Below, piece after piece: positions 1 through 9,347 of a DNA stretch of 29,765 nucleotides (position 1 is the first letter of the stretch; each line of letters opens with the position of its first letter). The notes under the pieces are model-generated. The model did not search any database, was not told the origin of the DNA, and saw only the letters and a list, made by a program, of their open reading frames with translations. Source of the DNA: Puniceicoccaceae bacterium (GTDB lineage: Bacteria > Verrucomicrobiota > Verrucomicrobiia > Opitutales > Coraliomargaritaceae); contig PWZW01000071.1 of assembly GCA_003567255.1 (NCBI GenBank), positions 1-29,765 on the forward strand, read 5' to 3'. A program made the translations under genes and the position numbers.

Positions 1-49
1 ATGACATTGCTGTGGACATAGGGCCGTAAGGCAGTTTTGTTTTGAGGTC

Positions 50-1114
50 ATGAATGTGCAGCGGGCAGCTATGGGCATGTTGGTCCTGATACTCACCTTT
101 TTTATTCTTTGGTGGGGCAAAACCATGCTGATTCCGCTCGTGATCGCGGCGGCGATCCTATTTTTGATCAACATCCTAAGCCACACGATCCGTGCGGTGA
201 AAATCAAGGGCCGCCGGCTTCCTGAGGTGGTTTCCTTTCTTTTGGGTTTGGTGGTGATCATTTTTGGGATTTCGATGATCGTGAACATCTTCGTCAAAAA
301 TATCGACCAGGTGCTCCAGGCGGCCCCCCGCTACGAGCGCAATCTGGAGGCCCTTTTGATCCAAAGCTCCGTGGTGCTGGGACTTGAGGAAGTCCCCAAT
401 ATCCGAGAGATGATCGCGCAAATCAATTTTCGCCCTTTCCTCTTTAATCTCGGGCAAACCGTAACTTCGCTCCTTGGCAATGCGGTGATCATCATTGTCT
501 TTCTCATCTTCCTGATCATTGAGCAGCGCATGTTGCGGCTCAAAATCGAGCAGCTCTTTCCGAAGAAATCCGAGCAGGACGATACGTTTGCGCTGATTTC
601 CCGTATCCGGAAAGACATCCGTACCTACCTGGGGATTAAGGTGCTCACCAGTATGATCACGGCTTTGTTGAGCTTTGCGGTTTTGCGCTTCGTCGGGGTC
701 GATTTTGCCGGGTTTTGGGCGCTTTTGATCTTTTTCCTCAATTTCATTCCGACCCTGGGCTCGATCGTTGCCACGATTTTTCCCTCGGTTTTGGCGCTGG
801 TGCAGTTTGATACCTTTGGACCGTTTATAGGCACCGTCGTTACCTTGACCATTATCCAAGTGTGCATTGGCAACCTGTTGGAGCCGCGACTTATGGGGAC
901 CTCCCTGAATATCAGTCCGATTGTGATTCTTCTATCGCTTGGGCTTTGGGGACAAATCTGGGGGATTCCAGGGATGTTTCTCTGCGTACCGATCACGGCG
1001 ATCATCATCATTATCTTCTCCTATTTCCCCTCGACCCGTCCTTTTGCGATTTTACTCTCCGGAAACGGAGACATCACCAAAAGTCCGAAACGTGAAAGGG
1101 CCCTCATTCCCTAA
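50..1114 (+). CDS. AI-2E/PerM family inner-membrane transporter
   Basis: A 354-residue polytopic membrane protein of the AI-2E family transporter group (PF01594; PerM/YhhQ/TqsA-like). Family members are inner-membrane permeases or exporters; the substrate of this one cannot be read from sequence. I see two N-terminal hydrophobic hairpins (about residues 7-45 and 62-83), a polar central stretch with a predicted amphipathic region (about 85-135), and a C-terminal bundle. The C-terminal bundle holds the family's hallmarks: YLGIKVLTS near 197, FLNFIPTLGS near 230, and LEPRLMG followed by SPIVILLSLGLWG near 280-300. Length is normal for the family. The ATG at 50 is preceded by GAGG at 44-47, only 2 bases away, so it is not an optimal ribosome site; the ATG at residue 8 is an alternative. 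It is followed after 51 bases by the DUF4139 gene on the same strand. Family call is firm, substrate unknown. Confidence 0.9.
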   Translation: MNVQRAAMGMLVLILTFFILWWGKTMLIPLVIAAAILFLINILSHTIRAVKIKGRRLPEVVSFLLGLVVIIFGISMIVNIFVKNIDQVLQAAPRYERNLEALLIQSSVVLGLEEVPNIREMIAQINFRPFLFNLGQTVTSLLGNAVIIIVFLIFLIIEQRMLRLKIEQLFPKKSEQDDTFALISRIRKDIRTYLGIKVLTSMITALLSFAVLRFVGVDFAGFWALLIFFLNFIPTLGSIVATIFPSVLALVQFDTFGPFIGTVVTLTIIQVCIGNLLEPRLMGTSLNISPIVILLSLGLWGQIWGIPGMFLCVPITAIIIIIFSYFPSTRPFAILLSGNGDITKSPKRERALIP

Positions 1115-1165
1115 CAACCTAAGCACCCCAGCCTTACTCAGGCAGTTCATCCCCTTCCCAACCAA

Positions 1166-2587
1166 ATGACCATGCGCTTAAACAAACGCCTCCTCCCGCT
1201 CACGCTATGTGCCCTCCCTTTTTCAATGCTAGCCAGCGAGCTTTCCCTGACCATTTACAACGAGGACTTCGCACTGGTTCGTGAGCGCTTCGACCTGACG
1301 CTTGAGTCCGGCGAGCAAACCGTTGACTTTACCGGGATGACCCGAACCTTGGAGCCCGCTTCAGTGGTGCTGCGGGCTCGTGGTCAGGAAACGCCGTTCC
1401 GGATTATCGAGCAAAGCTACCGGGCTGACCCGATCACCGAGGCAAGTGCGCTTGCTTACTTTGAGGGAGAAACCATTCGTTTTGAACTTTCCCATCATGG
1501 TCAGGGCGCACCTCAGTATGTGGATGGCAGGATCATACGCGCGGGTGAGGGACGGAGTGAGGGGCCGGTGATTGAGGTGAATGGCGAGCTTCGCTTTGGG
1601 CTGCCGGGAAAACCGCTTTTCCCGAGCTTTGGCGATGACAGCATCCTCACCCCTACCCTGACCTGGAAAATCCATAGTGAGGTTGCCGAGGCACTTCCGG
1701 TCGAACTCAGCTACCTCACCGGAGAGCTCAGTTGGAAAGCCGATTATAATTTTGTCTCCACGGGGGACGGCGATGCGGTCGAATTGATTGGTTGGGTGAC
1801 CGCGACTAACCGTAGCGGTCGGGTTTATGAGGATGCCCAGCTCAAACTGCTGGCCGGCTCAGTTAATCGGGTAAGTTCACGGGAGGCTATGGCGTACAGC
1901 TCAATGGTTATGGCTAGGGACAGTGCGGCCCCACCCGTAAGCGGAGAAGCTTTTGACGCGTTCCACCTCTACACTATCGCTGAGCCAACCACCCTGCGGG
2001 ATCAAGAAACCAAACAGGTCGAGTTTCTCCGGGCCAGCGGCGTGCAAGCGCCCCGCATCTACCGGGCGGTCTCCCAGCATCATCGCCGGGCGAACGCGAC
2101 GGACGGTTCCATCGGCGCCGCAACGCAATCCCTCCCCGTCCAAACCTTGGTCACTTTTGAAAATAGCGAGGCAAACCAACTCGGTACCGCCCTCCCCGCT
2201 GGTGTTGCCCGTTTTTACCGCGAGGGGCGCGATGGCGACCTCGAATTTGTCGGGGAGAACCGGATCAATCATACCCCTCGGGATGAGACGGTGACCCTCC
2301 AACTGGGCGAGGCCTTTGATCTGGTGGCGGAACGTCGGCAAACTCATTTTCGGCACGACAGCCAGCGCAACCGTATCACCGAAACGATTGAAATTACCCT
2401 CCGGAATCAAAGTGATGAAAACGTCACGATTGAAGTCATTGAGCATCTGTTTCGCTTTGCCGGTTGGGAAATTCGCTCAAGTTCAGCGTCCTTTGAGGAA
2501 GTCGATAGCCGGACCATCCGGTTTCCAACCGAGGTCGCCAGTCGCGGCGAAGCGACGCTGAGCTACACTGTTGAGTATAACTGGTAG
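1166..2587 (+). CDS. Secreted DUF4139 domain protein
   Basis: A 473-residue protein with an N-terminal signal peptide (basic MTMRLNKR, hydrophobic LLPLTLCALPFSMLA, likely cleavage near residue 23), so probably periplasmic or surface-exposed. The rest fits the DUF4139 family (PF13598). The early strand pattern LTIYNEDFALVRE is followed by the family core around residues 180-225: SYLTGELSWKADY, then GWVTATNRSGRVYEDA and LKLLAGSVNRV. The C-terminus is predicted all-beta. The function of DUF4139 proteins is not established; the name is a domain name only. No catalytic motif is visible. No Shine-Dalgarno precedes the ATG (upstream bases are CCCAACCAA). It lies between the permease and thyA, 18 bases before thyA, and may share a transcript with it. 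Confidence 0.88.
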   Translation: MTMRLNKRLLPLTLCALPFSMLASELSLTIYNEDFALVRERFDLTLESGEQTVDFTGMTRTLEPASVVLRARGQETPFRIIEQSYRADPITEASALAYFEGETIRFELSHHGQGAPQYVDGRIIRAGEGRSEGPVIEVNGELRFGLPGKPLFPSFGDDSILTPTLTWKIHSEVAEALPVELSYLTGELSWKADYNFVSTGDGDAVELIGWVTATNRSGRVYEDAQLKLLAGSVNRVSSREAMAYSSMVMARDSAAPPVSGEAFDAFHLYTIAEPTTLRDQETKQVEFLRASGVQAPRIYRAVSQHHRRANATDGSIGAATQSLPVQTLVTFENSEANQLGTALPAGVARFYREGRDGDLEFVGENRINHTPRDETVTLQLGEAFDLVAERRQTHFRHDSQRNRITETIEITLRNQSDENVTIEVIEHLFRFAGWEIRSSSASFEEVDSRTIRFPTEVASRGEATLSYTVEYNW

Positions 2588-2605
2588 CCTAACCGATTTA
2601 AATTT

Positions 2606-3400
2606 ATGCAGGCTTATTTGAACTTACTTCGCCACGTCCTGGAGGAAGGCACCTATCGGGACGATCGTACTGGTACGGGTACCTATTCAGTTTTTGGCGC
2701 TCAGGCACGGTTTCCCCTGGGGGAGCACTTCCCGCTGCTCACCACCAAAAAACTGCACCTCCGCTCCATCATCCATGAGTTACTATGGTTTCTCAAAGGC
2801 GAGACCAACATCGCTTACCTCAAGGAAAACAAGGTATCCATCTGGGATGAATGGGCCGATGATAACGGCGACTTGGGAAGGGTTTACGGCGCACAGTGGA
2901 GGGCCTGGCAAAAACCGGATGGTAGTCACGTCGACCAAATTCACGGGCTTATCCGCTCCCTCAAGGAAAATCCAGACAGCCGCCGACACCTCGTCTGCGC
3001 TTGGAATCCCGGAGAAATCGAGCAAATGGCGCTGCCCCCCTGCCATGCCTTATTTCAGTTTTACGTGGCGAATGGAAAACTCAGTTGCCAACTGTATCAA
3101 AGAAGTGCCGACATTTTTCTTGGCGTGCCCTTCAACATCGCTTCCTACGCCCTGCTCACCATGATGATCGCGCAGGTGTGCGACCTGGAGGCGCACGAAT
3201 TTGTCCATACCTTTGGTGATTTGCATTTGTATGCGAATCACTTGGAGCAGGCAAAAACCCAACTTAATCGGGAGCCACGCACCCCCCCAAAGATGCAACT
3301 CAATCCAGCAGTTAAGCACATCGATGATTTCAGTTTCGAGGACTTTACCCTGAGCGAATACCATCCGCACCCTGCGATCAAAGCCCCGATCGCCGTCTAG
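2606..3400 (+). CDS. thyA: Thymidylate synthase ThyA
   Basis: Converts dUMP to dTMP using 5,10-methylenetetrahydrofolate, in the cytoplasm, supplying DNA precursors. The 264-residue length equals the E. coli-type enzyme. The catalytic cysteine sits in LPPCHALFQF at residue 146, the canonical position. Other hallmarks are RTGTGT near 21 for phosphate binding, the folate/dUMP segments ELLWFLKG, WDEWAD and RVYGAQWR, QRSADIFLGVPFNIASYA, HTFGDLHLYANH, and the C-terminal PIAV. The ATG follows the DUF4139 stop by 18 bases without a Shine-Dalgarno sequence. Dihydrofolate reductase, often next to thyA, is not in this window. A run of seven C residues lies at about 3292-3298 without disturbing the frame. 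Confidence 0.98.
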   Translation: MQAYLNLLRHVLEEGTYRDDRTGTGTYSVFGAQARFPLGEHFPLLTTKKLHLRSIIHELLWFLKGETNIAYLKENKVSIWDEWADDNGDLGRVYGAQWRAWQKPDGSHVDQIHGLIRSLKENPDSRRHLVCAWNPGEIEQMALPPCHALFQFYVANGKLSCQLYQRSADIFLGVPFNIASYALLTMMIAQVCDLEAHEFVHTFGDLHLYANHLEQAKTQLNREPRTPPKMQLNPAVKHIDDFSFEDFTLSEYHPHPAIKAPIAV

Positions 3401-3575
3401 GAGTGGGAACTGTATTCAGATGGCGGAGGACAGGCTTAGCGCAGCTATATTTTAATGAGTCGTCCCAAGTTGCGGCGTGTGCCTGCGGCGACCTTGCGGT
3501 GTCAGCAAGCGTGGTAGCGCCGTCGGAACACAAGTCTGCACAAATAGAAAAGCATGGGCTATGATCCGCGCTGAA
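3401..3575. other. Convergent intergenic gap, no clear terminator
   Basis: This 175-base gap separates the convergent ends of thyA and the DUF748 gene. The only local structure I see is a short inverted repeat, CTTGC at 3493-3497 and GCAAG at 3505-3509 with a 7-base loop. No T-tract flanks it, so it is not a convincing intrinsic terminator. No supportable gene is present. Confidence 0.4.
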
Positions 3576-6500
3576 TCACCTCAGTTCAAAGCGGACACCC
3601 AAGTCTTCAGAAGACGCCGCTTCGCTAATTTGCTCAGCTCGCGTGAGGCGTTCCGGATCGAGCACACCGGAGCGGAGAAAGCGCTCCTCAACAACCGCGA
3701 GTCGCTCCGCAGCCAACTGCTCCAAGGCTTCCGGTGTGACCTCCACTGCGGCCAGCAGTAAGGTACGCGCTTCCCTTGGATTAACCAGTGGCTTCGTTGA
3801 TCCGGCTTCAGTAGCACTTTCGTTGCTAGCCTCCGATGCCGCGGCGGCAGTCCGCTCGCGGAAAATTTCAAAAGCGTCGCTTGAGACAAACTTGACCGCC
3901 AGTGCTTCCAAATTCGGCACCCCATCAATGCCTTCCCAACCAAGGGTTTCCAAGGCAGACGCAGCCTGTTCCGCCGCTTCGGACGCTTCCTCCGCAATCC
4001 TGGAAAGCGCCTCCTTTAAGCCGAGCTCCTGCAGGGCGACGGTATCCAAGGCCTCATTACCGGTGGCGATCAGTTCGAGAGAAAGTTGTGGGCGCTCAAA
4101 AAGGGCGTCCGTGAGCACATCAATCACCTGCTCCGCCTCGGCGTCGAGCGTGGCACTCCCGGGCGCAAAGACAGCTATCTCGAGGTTCTGATCCTCCGCA
4201 CCAAGCATGCTCCCCAAAAAGGCAAAGGGCCGCGAGGCGACGTTTACAATGATGCGCACGATGGCTTGAACCACCAGCGAGCGCACGTCTGTTTCGGGAT
4301 CGGAAAAGTCCCCGCCGACCGCTATGCGGCGGAGGGCAATGGCATCGTTTCGGTCCTTGAGTAAGGAAATACCCAAATGAATTGGGGCCGGAATGCTGGC
4401 CTGTCCGGTGGACTCGCGGGAGAGGTTAAAGCGGTTTAAACTCAGGTCCGTTCGGGTTTCAAAGCGCGTTCCGTCGAGCTCAAAATCGGTCGTCGAGCTG
4501 AGCGAACCCGAAAGGATCGGGTATCCTATTGCGTTGCCCGCGTAGGTTGAGGTGGGCAGTAGGCCAAGCGAAGTGATGGAGATCGCCAGCGAAGCACCGG
4601 GCTGGTCAAAGCGTGGAGTCAGGCTCCCCGTCAATTCAATCGTCCCCCCGGTATCCGCCCGCGCGCGAAAATTGAGGGCGGTGGCTTCAGTGGAATCCAG
4701 TTCGAGTTTGGTTAACTCCAAGGTCATGCCTCGCAGTCCAAACTCCGTCGCTGGCTCAAGGAAATTTTCGACAAACTTAAATTGGCCATCAGTTATTTGG
4801 ATCGCTCCGATAGTGATGCGGGGCCGCGGGCTTTCCTTAGCTGTGGACGCTCCATCGGCGGCCTCCGAATCAGTGGCCTCGTCCCTTTTGGCCAGTAAGC
4901 GCTGGAGATTGAGCTGCCCATCCGCCTCGCGAACAATCAGCGTCGATGGTGTGGTGAGCCTTAACTCGCCCACCGTCAACTCCAGCGGATCGAGTTCGAA
5001 ACGAATGTCACTAAGGCTGAGGCTTTCCGCACTCACCATCGGCTCCGCCTCACCCGCTTCCCCGAGGGCTACGTTTGCCAGGCGCAGCGAGCCAGAGAGG
5101 TTTGCCATCAGGGCGGAATCACGCAAAGCGCCCTGTCCGGCAAAGTTTGTGGACAGGTTTCCAGAGGTCAGCTCGAGCGACAAAGCGGGGGCAAGGGATC
5201 GGGCGAACGGAGGTAAGCTCAACCCACTCACCTCCCCTTCCATTTCGACCGCATCAAAGGCGCTGGAGATCGCCGCAGCCAAAGCAAAAGAACCTCCTTC
5301 ACCGCTGACCCGTCCACTGCTTTCCAGGCGGATCGGGGCAGCGTCGTGATTGCTGAGGTTTGCGCCGCTCAACTTGAGATCGGTGAATGTGATCACTTGA
5401 TTGACGTCCGCAAAGTCATCCTGAAAACGGAGCGATTCCAAGGTGAAGTCAGCGGTATCCAATGAAATCTTCCAGGCCGCTTCAAGGGCTTCCTGGACAA
5501 GGCGTAAAGCGGCTTCAAGGGAAGGCTCGGGTAAGCTCGTCGGCGACCCTTCATCCGGTGCGCTCGCCCGACCCTCCGGCGCTTCGAAAAGCCCCTGGAA
5601 ATTAAAATCACCCGTCGCCTCCCGACGGACCCGCACTTCACTGATGACGACCTCAAGACCCTCCGCGTTGACCCGTTGTCTCGGCAGGTCCACCGAGAGT
5701 CCCTGGAGGCCAAGGTAAGGCATTGTGAAAAAAGTCTCGTGCCCGGACGTCTCTCCGGTCGCCAACACCAGGTCCTGCAAATCAAAGTTAAGTGCACGGA
5801 TTTCCATCTGGGCGGGATCTGCCAAGGGCGCAAAATCGTAAGCGAAGCTAACTCCGGCCACACCCGAAATGAGCTCAAAGTTCAAAACGTCTCGCAGGTA
5901 ATTTTGGAAGCGTCCCGGCTCAAGTCCGGTCAAACTGACCTCTGCGGCGGATCTGAGGGGAAAAAGCGCGAAAAACCCCCGCCAGGTAAATTCGGTTCCC
6001 GCTTCGGTCCGGGCGACAAATTCGTAAGGGGTTTGCGCCTCGGGGTCGGTGTGAAACCCGTCAATCCGAAATCCGAGGGCAGCGATTTCGTAGTGAAATG
6101 GCTCTGCCAAACGCAGGTCGGAAAATTGGCTCAGTCCATCGTCCACGGTCATGACTTCAATCCAGACGGGAAAGCGCTGCGTGAGGGCTTCGAAGGCCTC
6201 AAAACCCTCGGGAGCATCTTCGTCGGTGAACCGTTCGTCGGACTCGAGCTCCGCTGGTGGCATGGTCGGGGTGAGCGCACGCGTAAGATTCAGGGAGCCC
6301 CCGGGGTCGACCTCGATCCGGATGCGCGGATTATGCAAACGGATCTCCTCAAAGACGAGGCCCCGCCGCCAAAGCGAGGCAAACGGTCTGAAATTCACCA
6401 CCGCGCTTTGCAGTCCGAGCACTTCCCCAGCGTTTTCCGAATCCAGAACTTTAAAATCGTTTAGCTCAACGCGAAAAGTAAACGGATTAAACTTGAGTTC

Positions 6501-6665
6501 ATCGAGTAGAAAGGTCCCGACAAAGCCATCGCTTACTTTACTGAGCACGGGGCCCCTCAGTAGTGCCGGAAGGGCAAAAAAACCGAAGAGCGTGTACAGG
6601 GCCAGTGCACCCAAGGCGCAAAAAGCAAGGTTTCGTTTCCAAAGGCGGAGCATACGCAATTTCAT
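3576..6665 (-). CDS. DUF748 (AsmA-like) envelope protein
   Basis: A 1029-residue protein beginning with a basic tail and one membrane segment (about residues 14-36). A long, repetitive, beta-rich extracytoplasmic region follows, as in DUF748 proteins (PF05359), which belong to the wider AsmA/TamB-like group of envelope proteins. Family-typical features are FVGTFLLDELKFNPFTFRVE near 48-66, RRGLVFEEIRLHNPRIRI near 100-117, and a later piece FKFVENFLEPATEFGLRGM near 640. Near 830-860 is an OmpA-like stretch, VFAPGSATLDAEAEQVIDVL, which recurs at the C-terminus of this family. Relatives are thought to aid outer-membrane homeostasis or lipid transport; the exact role here is unknown. The C-terminus is rich in Ala and Glu, suggesting a helical end. 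No Shine-Dalgarno is visible. It is 132 bases downstream of the O-antigen-ligase gene on the same strand. Confidence 0.85.
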   Translation of the reverse strand: MKLRMLRLWKRNLAFCALGALALYTLFGFFALPALLRGPVLSKVSDGFVGTFLLDELKFNPFTFRVELNDFKVLDSENAGEVLGLQSAVVNFRPFASLWRRGLVFEEIRLHNPRIRIEVDPGGSLNLTRALTPTMPPAELESDERFTDEDAPEGFEAFEALTQRFPVWIEVMTVDDGLSQFSDLRLAEPFHYEIAALGFRIDGFHTDPEAQTPYEFVARTEAGTEFTWRGFFALFPLRSAAEVSLTGLEPGRFQNYLRDVLNFELISGVAGVSFAYDFAPLADPAQMEIRALNFDLQDLVLATGETSGHETFFTMPYLGLQGLSVDLPRQRVNAEGLEVVISEVRVRREATGDFNFQGLFEAPEGRASAPDEGSPTSLPEPSLEAALRLVQEALEAAWKISLDTADFTLESLRFQDDFADVNQVITFTDLKLSGANLSNHDAAPIRLESSGRVSGEGGSFALAAAISSAFDAVEMEGEVSGLSLPPFARSLAPALSLELTSGNLSTNFAGQGALRDSALMANLSGSLRLANVALGEAGEAEPMVSAESLSLSDIRFELDPLELTVGELRLTTPSTLIVREADGQLNLQRLLAKRDEATDSEAADGASTAKESPRPRITIGAIQITDGQFKFVENFLEPATEFGLRGMTLELTKLELDSTEATALNFRARADTGGTIELTGSLTPRFDQPGASLAISITSLGLLPTSTYAGNAIGYPILSGSLSSTTDFELDGTRFETRTDLSLNRFNLSRESTGQASIPAPIHLGISLLKDRNDAIALRRIAVGGDFSDPETDVRSLVVQAIVRIIVNVASRPFAFLGSMLGAEDQNLEIAVFAPGSATLDAEAEQVIDVLTDALFERPQLSLELIATGNEALDTVALQELGLKEALSRIAEEASEAAEQAASALETLGWEGIDGVPNLEALAVKFVSSDAFEIFRERTAAAASEASNESATEAGSTKPLVNPREARTLLLAAVEVTPEALEQLAAERLAVVEERFLRSGVLDPERLTRAEQISEAASSEDLGVRFELR

Positions 6666-6777
6666 GGTGACTCAGGTAGATGGGTGAAGGTAGAGGTGCA
6701 CCCTATACAGATGCGGTGGGAAGTCCGTAAAATATGGATTTAGAATGGAGATTTTCAACTATGTGCGCGGTGACATG

Positions 6778-6798
6778 AGCAAGGCTGCACACCTTGCT
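6778..6798 (-). repeat. Perfect 7-base inverted repeat after the ligase gene
   Basis: AGCAAGG at 6778-6784 and CCTTGCT at 6792-6798 form a perfect 7-base-pair stem with a 7-base loop. The stem begins at the stop codon of the minus-strand O-antigen-ligase gene. Outside it TGAG and CTCA can extend the stem with a small bulge. No U-run follows on the minus strand, so it may act as a transcript-end stabiliser or a weak terminator rather than a classical intrinsic terminator. Confidence 0.45.
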
Positions 6799-9158
6799 TA
6801 CTCAAGTTTTTTTAAGTACGCACGCGCCGCACTGAGACCGCCCTCCTGGTCGCCGAGCGCGTACATCGCGTGAAAGCGCAAAAGGTAAAATTCCGCAGGA
6901 GGGTCATTGGCCTCTGCGAAGCGATTGCCCACCCGCCGAACGGCTTCCCAATTGCCGTTGGCCGACAGGAGTCGAATGAGGTGCATGCCCATGACCAGGT
7001 TATCCGGTTGCTGAAGGAAACTGGCCTGTAAACTGCGCAAGTCCGCCGAACCGCTTAAGTAAGTCGAATCCTCCCTGACGCCCGCGGTAAGGATGCTGAC
7101 CGAAGGCACCGCGCGCCGAAACCATTCCACCGCCTCCCCTTCCTCGCCCATTTCGGCCAGGGCGAGCACCCGCTCTTGCCAAAACGCATCGATCTCGCCG
7201 GACGCATCCGCCTGCTTTACAAGCGCGAGCGTGCGGGTGAATAGCTGAAAACGGTTTAAACGGCGCAAAAGGAGCTGGCGGCCCTCCGGGCGAAGTTTTT
7301 CCCAGTCTGCTCGAAAAGCGTCCGCTCCACTCCCCTCCGCTTCCAGAAAATATTCTCTGGGCGCAAATTCCCAGAAAGCCTGTAGCCATTGGCTATTTTC
7401 TTTTCCGAGCAAATGCAGGCGACGGGAAAAGCCCGGGTTGCCCCGGGTCAGCCGCATCACACGACGAAAAATGTTCCGGGGATCAGGTGAGCGCTGGAGG
7501 GCGGTACGAAAGGCAGCTAAGGCAGGGCCGGGGGCATGTGGAAAAAGTGCGAGCCCCTCGACGAGTGGAACTTCCGGGTCCATTTTTGCGAGAAACCGTG
7601 CCCTTCGAAAGTAGGCGCGAGCCGCTGTTGGATCTTCGGCAACCAGGTGCAAGCCATGCCGTAAGTGGGGCTCCCACTCCAGCGGATAAGTCGCAGAAGG
7701 GGTGGAAAGGCTCCGGGCTGTATCCGGGGAAGGCAGCCACTGCCTGTGAAACGCCAAACTCAAAGCGATACAGGCAAGACAAACGGTTAGGTACCCTGCC
7801 CGCACGAAGTAACGGAGGGCGGGACGTGCATCAGGAGGAGCATGGTTGCCGCCATGCTCCTCCGCCAGCTCTTTGCGACCGCCAGCCTCCGCTAAGCGGC
7901 ACAAAAACAAAGCAAGAAAAACGGTCCCTATGCGGTGCGCTGAAACATCAACCAAAAGGTGCCAGAGAAAGGGGAGCAGCGCGGCAAAGGCGACGCCGGG
8001 AAAGGCTATCGACTGTTTTGGTGGGGCCATTGCCGGCCTGAAGCGCCAAATGAAGAAGCCAAGCACACCAAGCAAGAGCAGGGTTGCTGGCACGCCCCAC
8101 TCCGCTGCCCACCATAAGAGATCACTCTCGGGGTGGATCACCCCCACGGTTGATTGCGAGGCGTCGCGATACTGCTCAAAAACGTAGGGGAAATTGCCTG
8201 GTCCCAATCCGAGCCAAAAATGATCCCTAATCAGCCGCCAACTGTCTTGGTAAATCGCCATGCGAAAGTCCCCGGTGACCACGGTTTTCTCCTCCATTAC
8301 CGGACCTTGCACGGTGATTCCGATTTGCTCGAAAACCCGGTCACGCGTGACACCTCCGAATAGAAGAAAGCCGACCAAGAGCGTGCAGATTACCGCGGGA
8401 AAGAGGCGAATAAACAACCCCCGGCGTCCCGTTTGCCGAATTCGGAAAACGGCTAAAAAACAGATGCCCAGCGCAGCGCCGATGGCGGCGCCGCGGGAAC
8501 TGGTCATAAACATGGCAGCCGCAGGAACGAAGCTGCCCAGCCCATAATAAAGCCGCCCCGCCCAAGAGGTGCGGCCGGAAGTCGCGATACCCAACCACAG
8601 CACAAATCCAGACGCTGCAACGATGCCCGTTTGATTCCGATTGGGAAACCATGAGGTCATGTGCACCTGCTGAGACCAGGGTGGACGCCAGCCCAACGCG
8701 TTGAGCACCAAAGCACTAAGGCAGAAGAGAAAAATAAGCGCAGCCAGCCCGCGGATCAGCGAACGCATCTCCCCAACGGTCCATTGCAAGGATTGCAGAC
8801 GCAGCCACCACAACAAAACGGGCACCAAGGCAAACAGCGCGATCAAGCTGGCAAGCGGTTGAGGATTGGCGCCAGTCCAAAGATCAAGGCCCAGATTAAG
8901 CGCGGTTTGTCGCCAGGCGGTTTCCGAAGGTGCCGCTAAAAAGCCGCCGAGGAAAACAACCAGGCCGGCGAGTATTCCAAGGGTCAGCCATAACCACTTC
9001 CGTGGGCTCAACGGCGTACCGGGTATGGTCAGGAGCCAAGCTGCCAGGACCGCCGCAAGGATAGCCGCCGCGAGCGGATGTGTGCCGATCCCGAGAAAAA
9101 GAACCAGGCCGAGCAAAAGAAGGAGCAAAAGCTCTGCGGCAGAGAGGGTGCGCATCAA
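6798..9158 (-). CDS. O-antigen ligase family membrane protein with long soluble C-terminal tail
   Basis: A 786-residue protein. Roughly the first 420 residues are polytopic membrane segments, and the rest is soluble and helical. The Wzy_C/O-antigen ligase signature (PF04932) is visible around residues 310-360: a large loop with FWLGLGPGNFPYVFEQYRDA, then GVIHPESDLLWWAAEWG followed by a hydrophobic segment. Members join glycan chains to lipid A core or polymerise O-units and exopolysaccharide at the periplasmic face of the inner membrane. Whether this one is a ligase (WaaL-like) or a polymerase (Wzy-like) cannot be told without its glycan genes, and no glycosyltransferases lie nearby. The C-terminal 280 residues look like tetratricopeptide-type helical hairpins (AYFRRARFLAKMDPEVPLVEG, ALAAFRTALQRSPD). 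No Shine-Dalgarno precedes the start. Confidence 0.82.
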   Translation of the reverse strand: MMRTLSAAELLLLLLLGLVLFLGIGTHPLAAAILAAVLAAWLLTIPGTPLSPRKWLWLTLGILAGLVVFLGGFLAAPSETAWRQTALNLGLDLWTGANPQPLASLIALFALVPVLLWWLRLQSLQWTVGEMRSLIRGLAALIFLFCLSALVLNALGWRPPWSQQVHMTSWFPNRNQTGIVAASGFVLWLGIATSGRTSWAGRLYYGLGSFVPAAAMFMTSSRGAAIGAALGICFLAVFRIRQTGRRGLFIRLFPAVICTLLVGFLLFGGVTRDRVFEQIGITVQGPVMEEKTVVTGDFRMAIYQDSWRLIRDHFWLGLGPGNFPYVFEQYRDASQSTVGVIHPESDLLWWAAEWGVPATLLLLGVLGFFIWRFRPAMAPPKQSIAFPGVAFAALLPFLWHLLVDVSAHRIGTVFLALFLCRLAEAGGRKELAEEHGGNHAPPDARPALRYFVRAGYLTVCLACIALSLAFHRQWLPSPDTARSLSTPSATYPLEWEPHLRHGLHLVAEDPTAARAYFRRARFLAKMDPEVPLVEGLALFPHAPGPALAAFRTALQRSPDPRNIFRRVMRLTRGNPGFSRRLHLLGKENSQWLQAFWEFAPREYFLEAEGSGADAFRADWEKLRPEGRQLLLRRLNRFQLFTRTLALVKQADASGEIDAFWQERVLALAEMGEEGEAVEWFRRAVPSVSILTAGVREDSTYLSGSADLRSLQASFLQQPDNLVMGMHLIRLLSANGNWEAVRRVGNRFAEANDPPAEFYLLRFHAMYALGDQEGGLSAARAYLKKLE

Positions 9159-9347
9159 GATAAACGGCTATGAGCTCTACCGGGAAAGGGCAAGCTCAGG
9201 CTTAAACCATACCCTAAGGACCATGACGGCAGGGACCAAATCACAGGGGAAGGCATCCTCAAACCCCCAAACATAAATTGAATACACAACAAACCCCAGA
9301 AAAAGGCTTGATTCGGCCAGAGAACCTGTTTCTCTCTTCGGTTTTTC
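9159..9347. other. Divergent intergenic region upstream of rplU
   Basis: This 189-base stretch lies between the divergent starts of the O-antigen-ligase-type gene and rplU, so it must carry promoters for both directions. I could not assign a -35/-10 pair with confidence, and I see no structured L21 leader. No Shine-Dalgarno precedes the rplU ATG (upstream bases CTTCGGTTTTTC). Confidence 0.45.

Noticed and set aside
176..859. Long open frame on the minus strand opposite the AI-2E-type gene (227 codons).
   Set aside because: Composition is an antisense reflection of a membrane-protein gene (Asp/His/Arg/Gln-rich), with no domain and no start signals. It overlaps a well-supported gene completely.
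3288..3302. Run of seven C residues in thyA as a phase-variable tract or frameshift error.
   Set aside because: The thyA frame is intact through the run and to the normal C-terminus. Seven is short for phase variation.
5676..6464. A 262-codon plus-strand frame opposite the DUF748 gene, and several others nearby.
   Set aside because: Shadows of a GC-rich minus-strand gene. No recognisable protein features.
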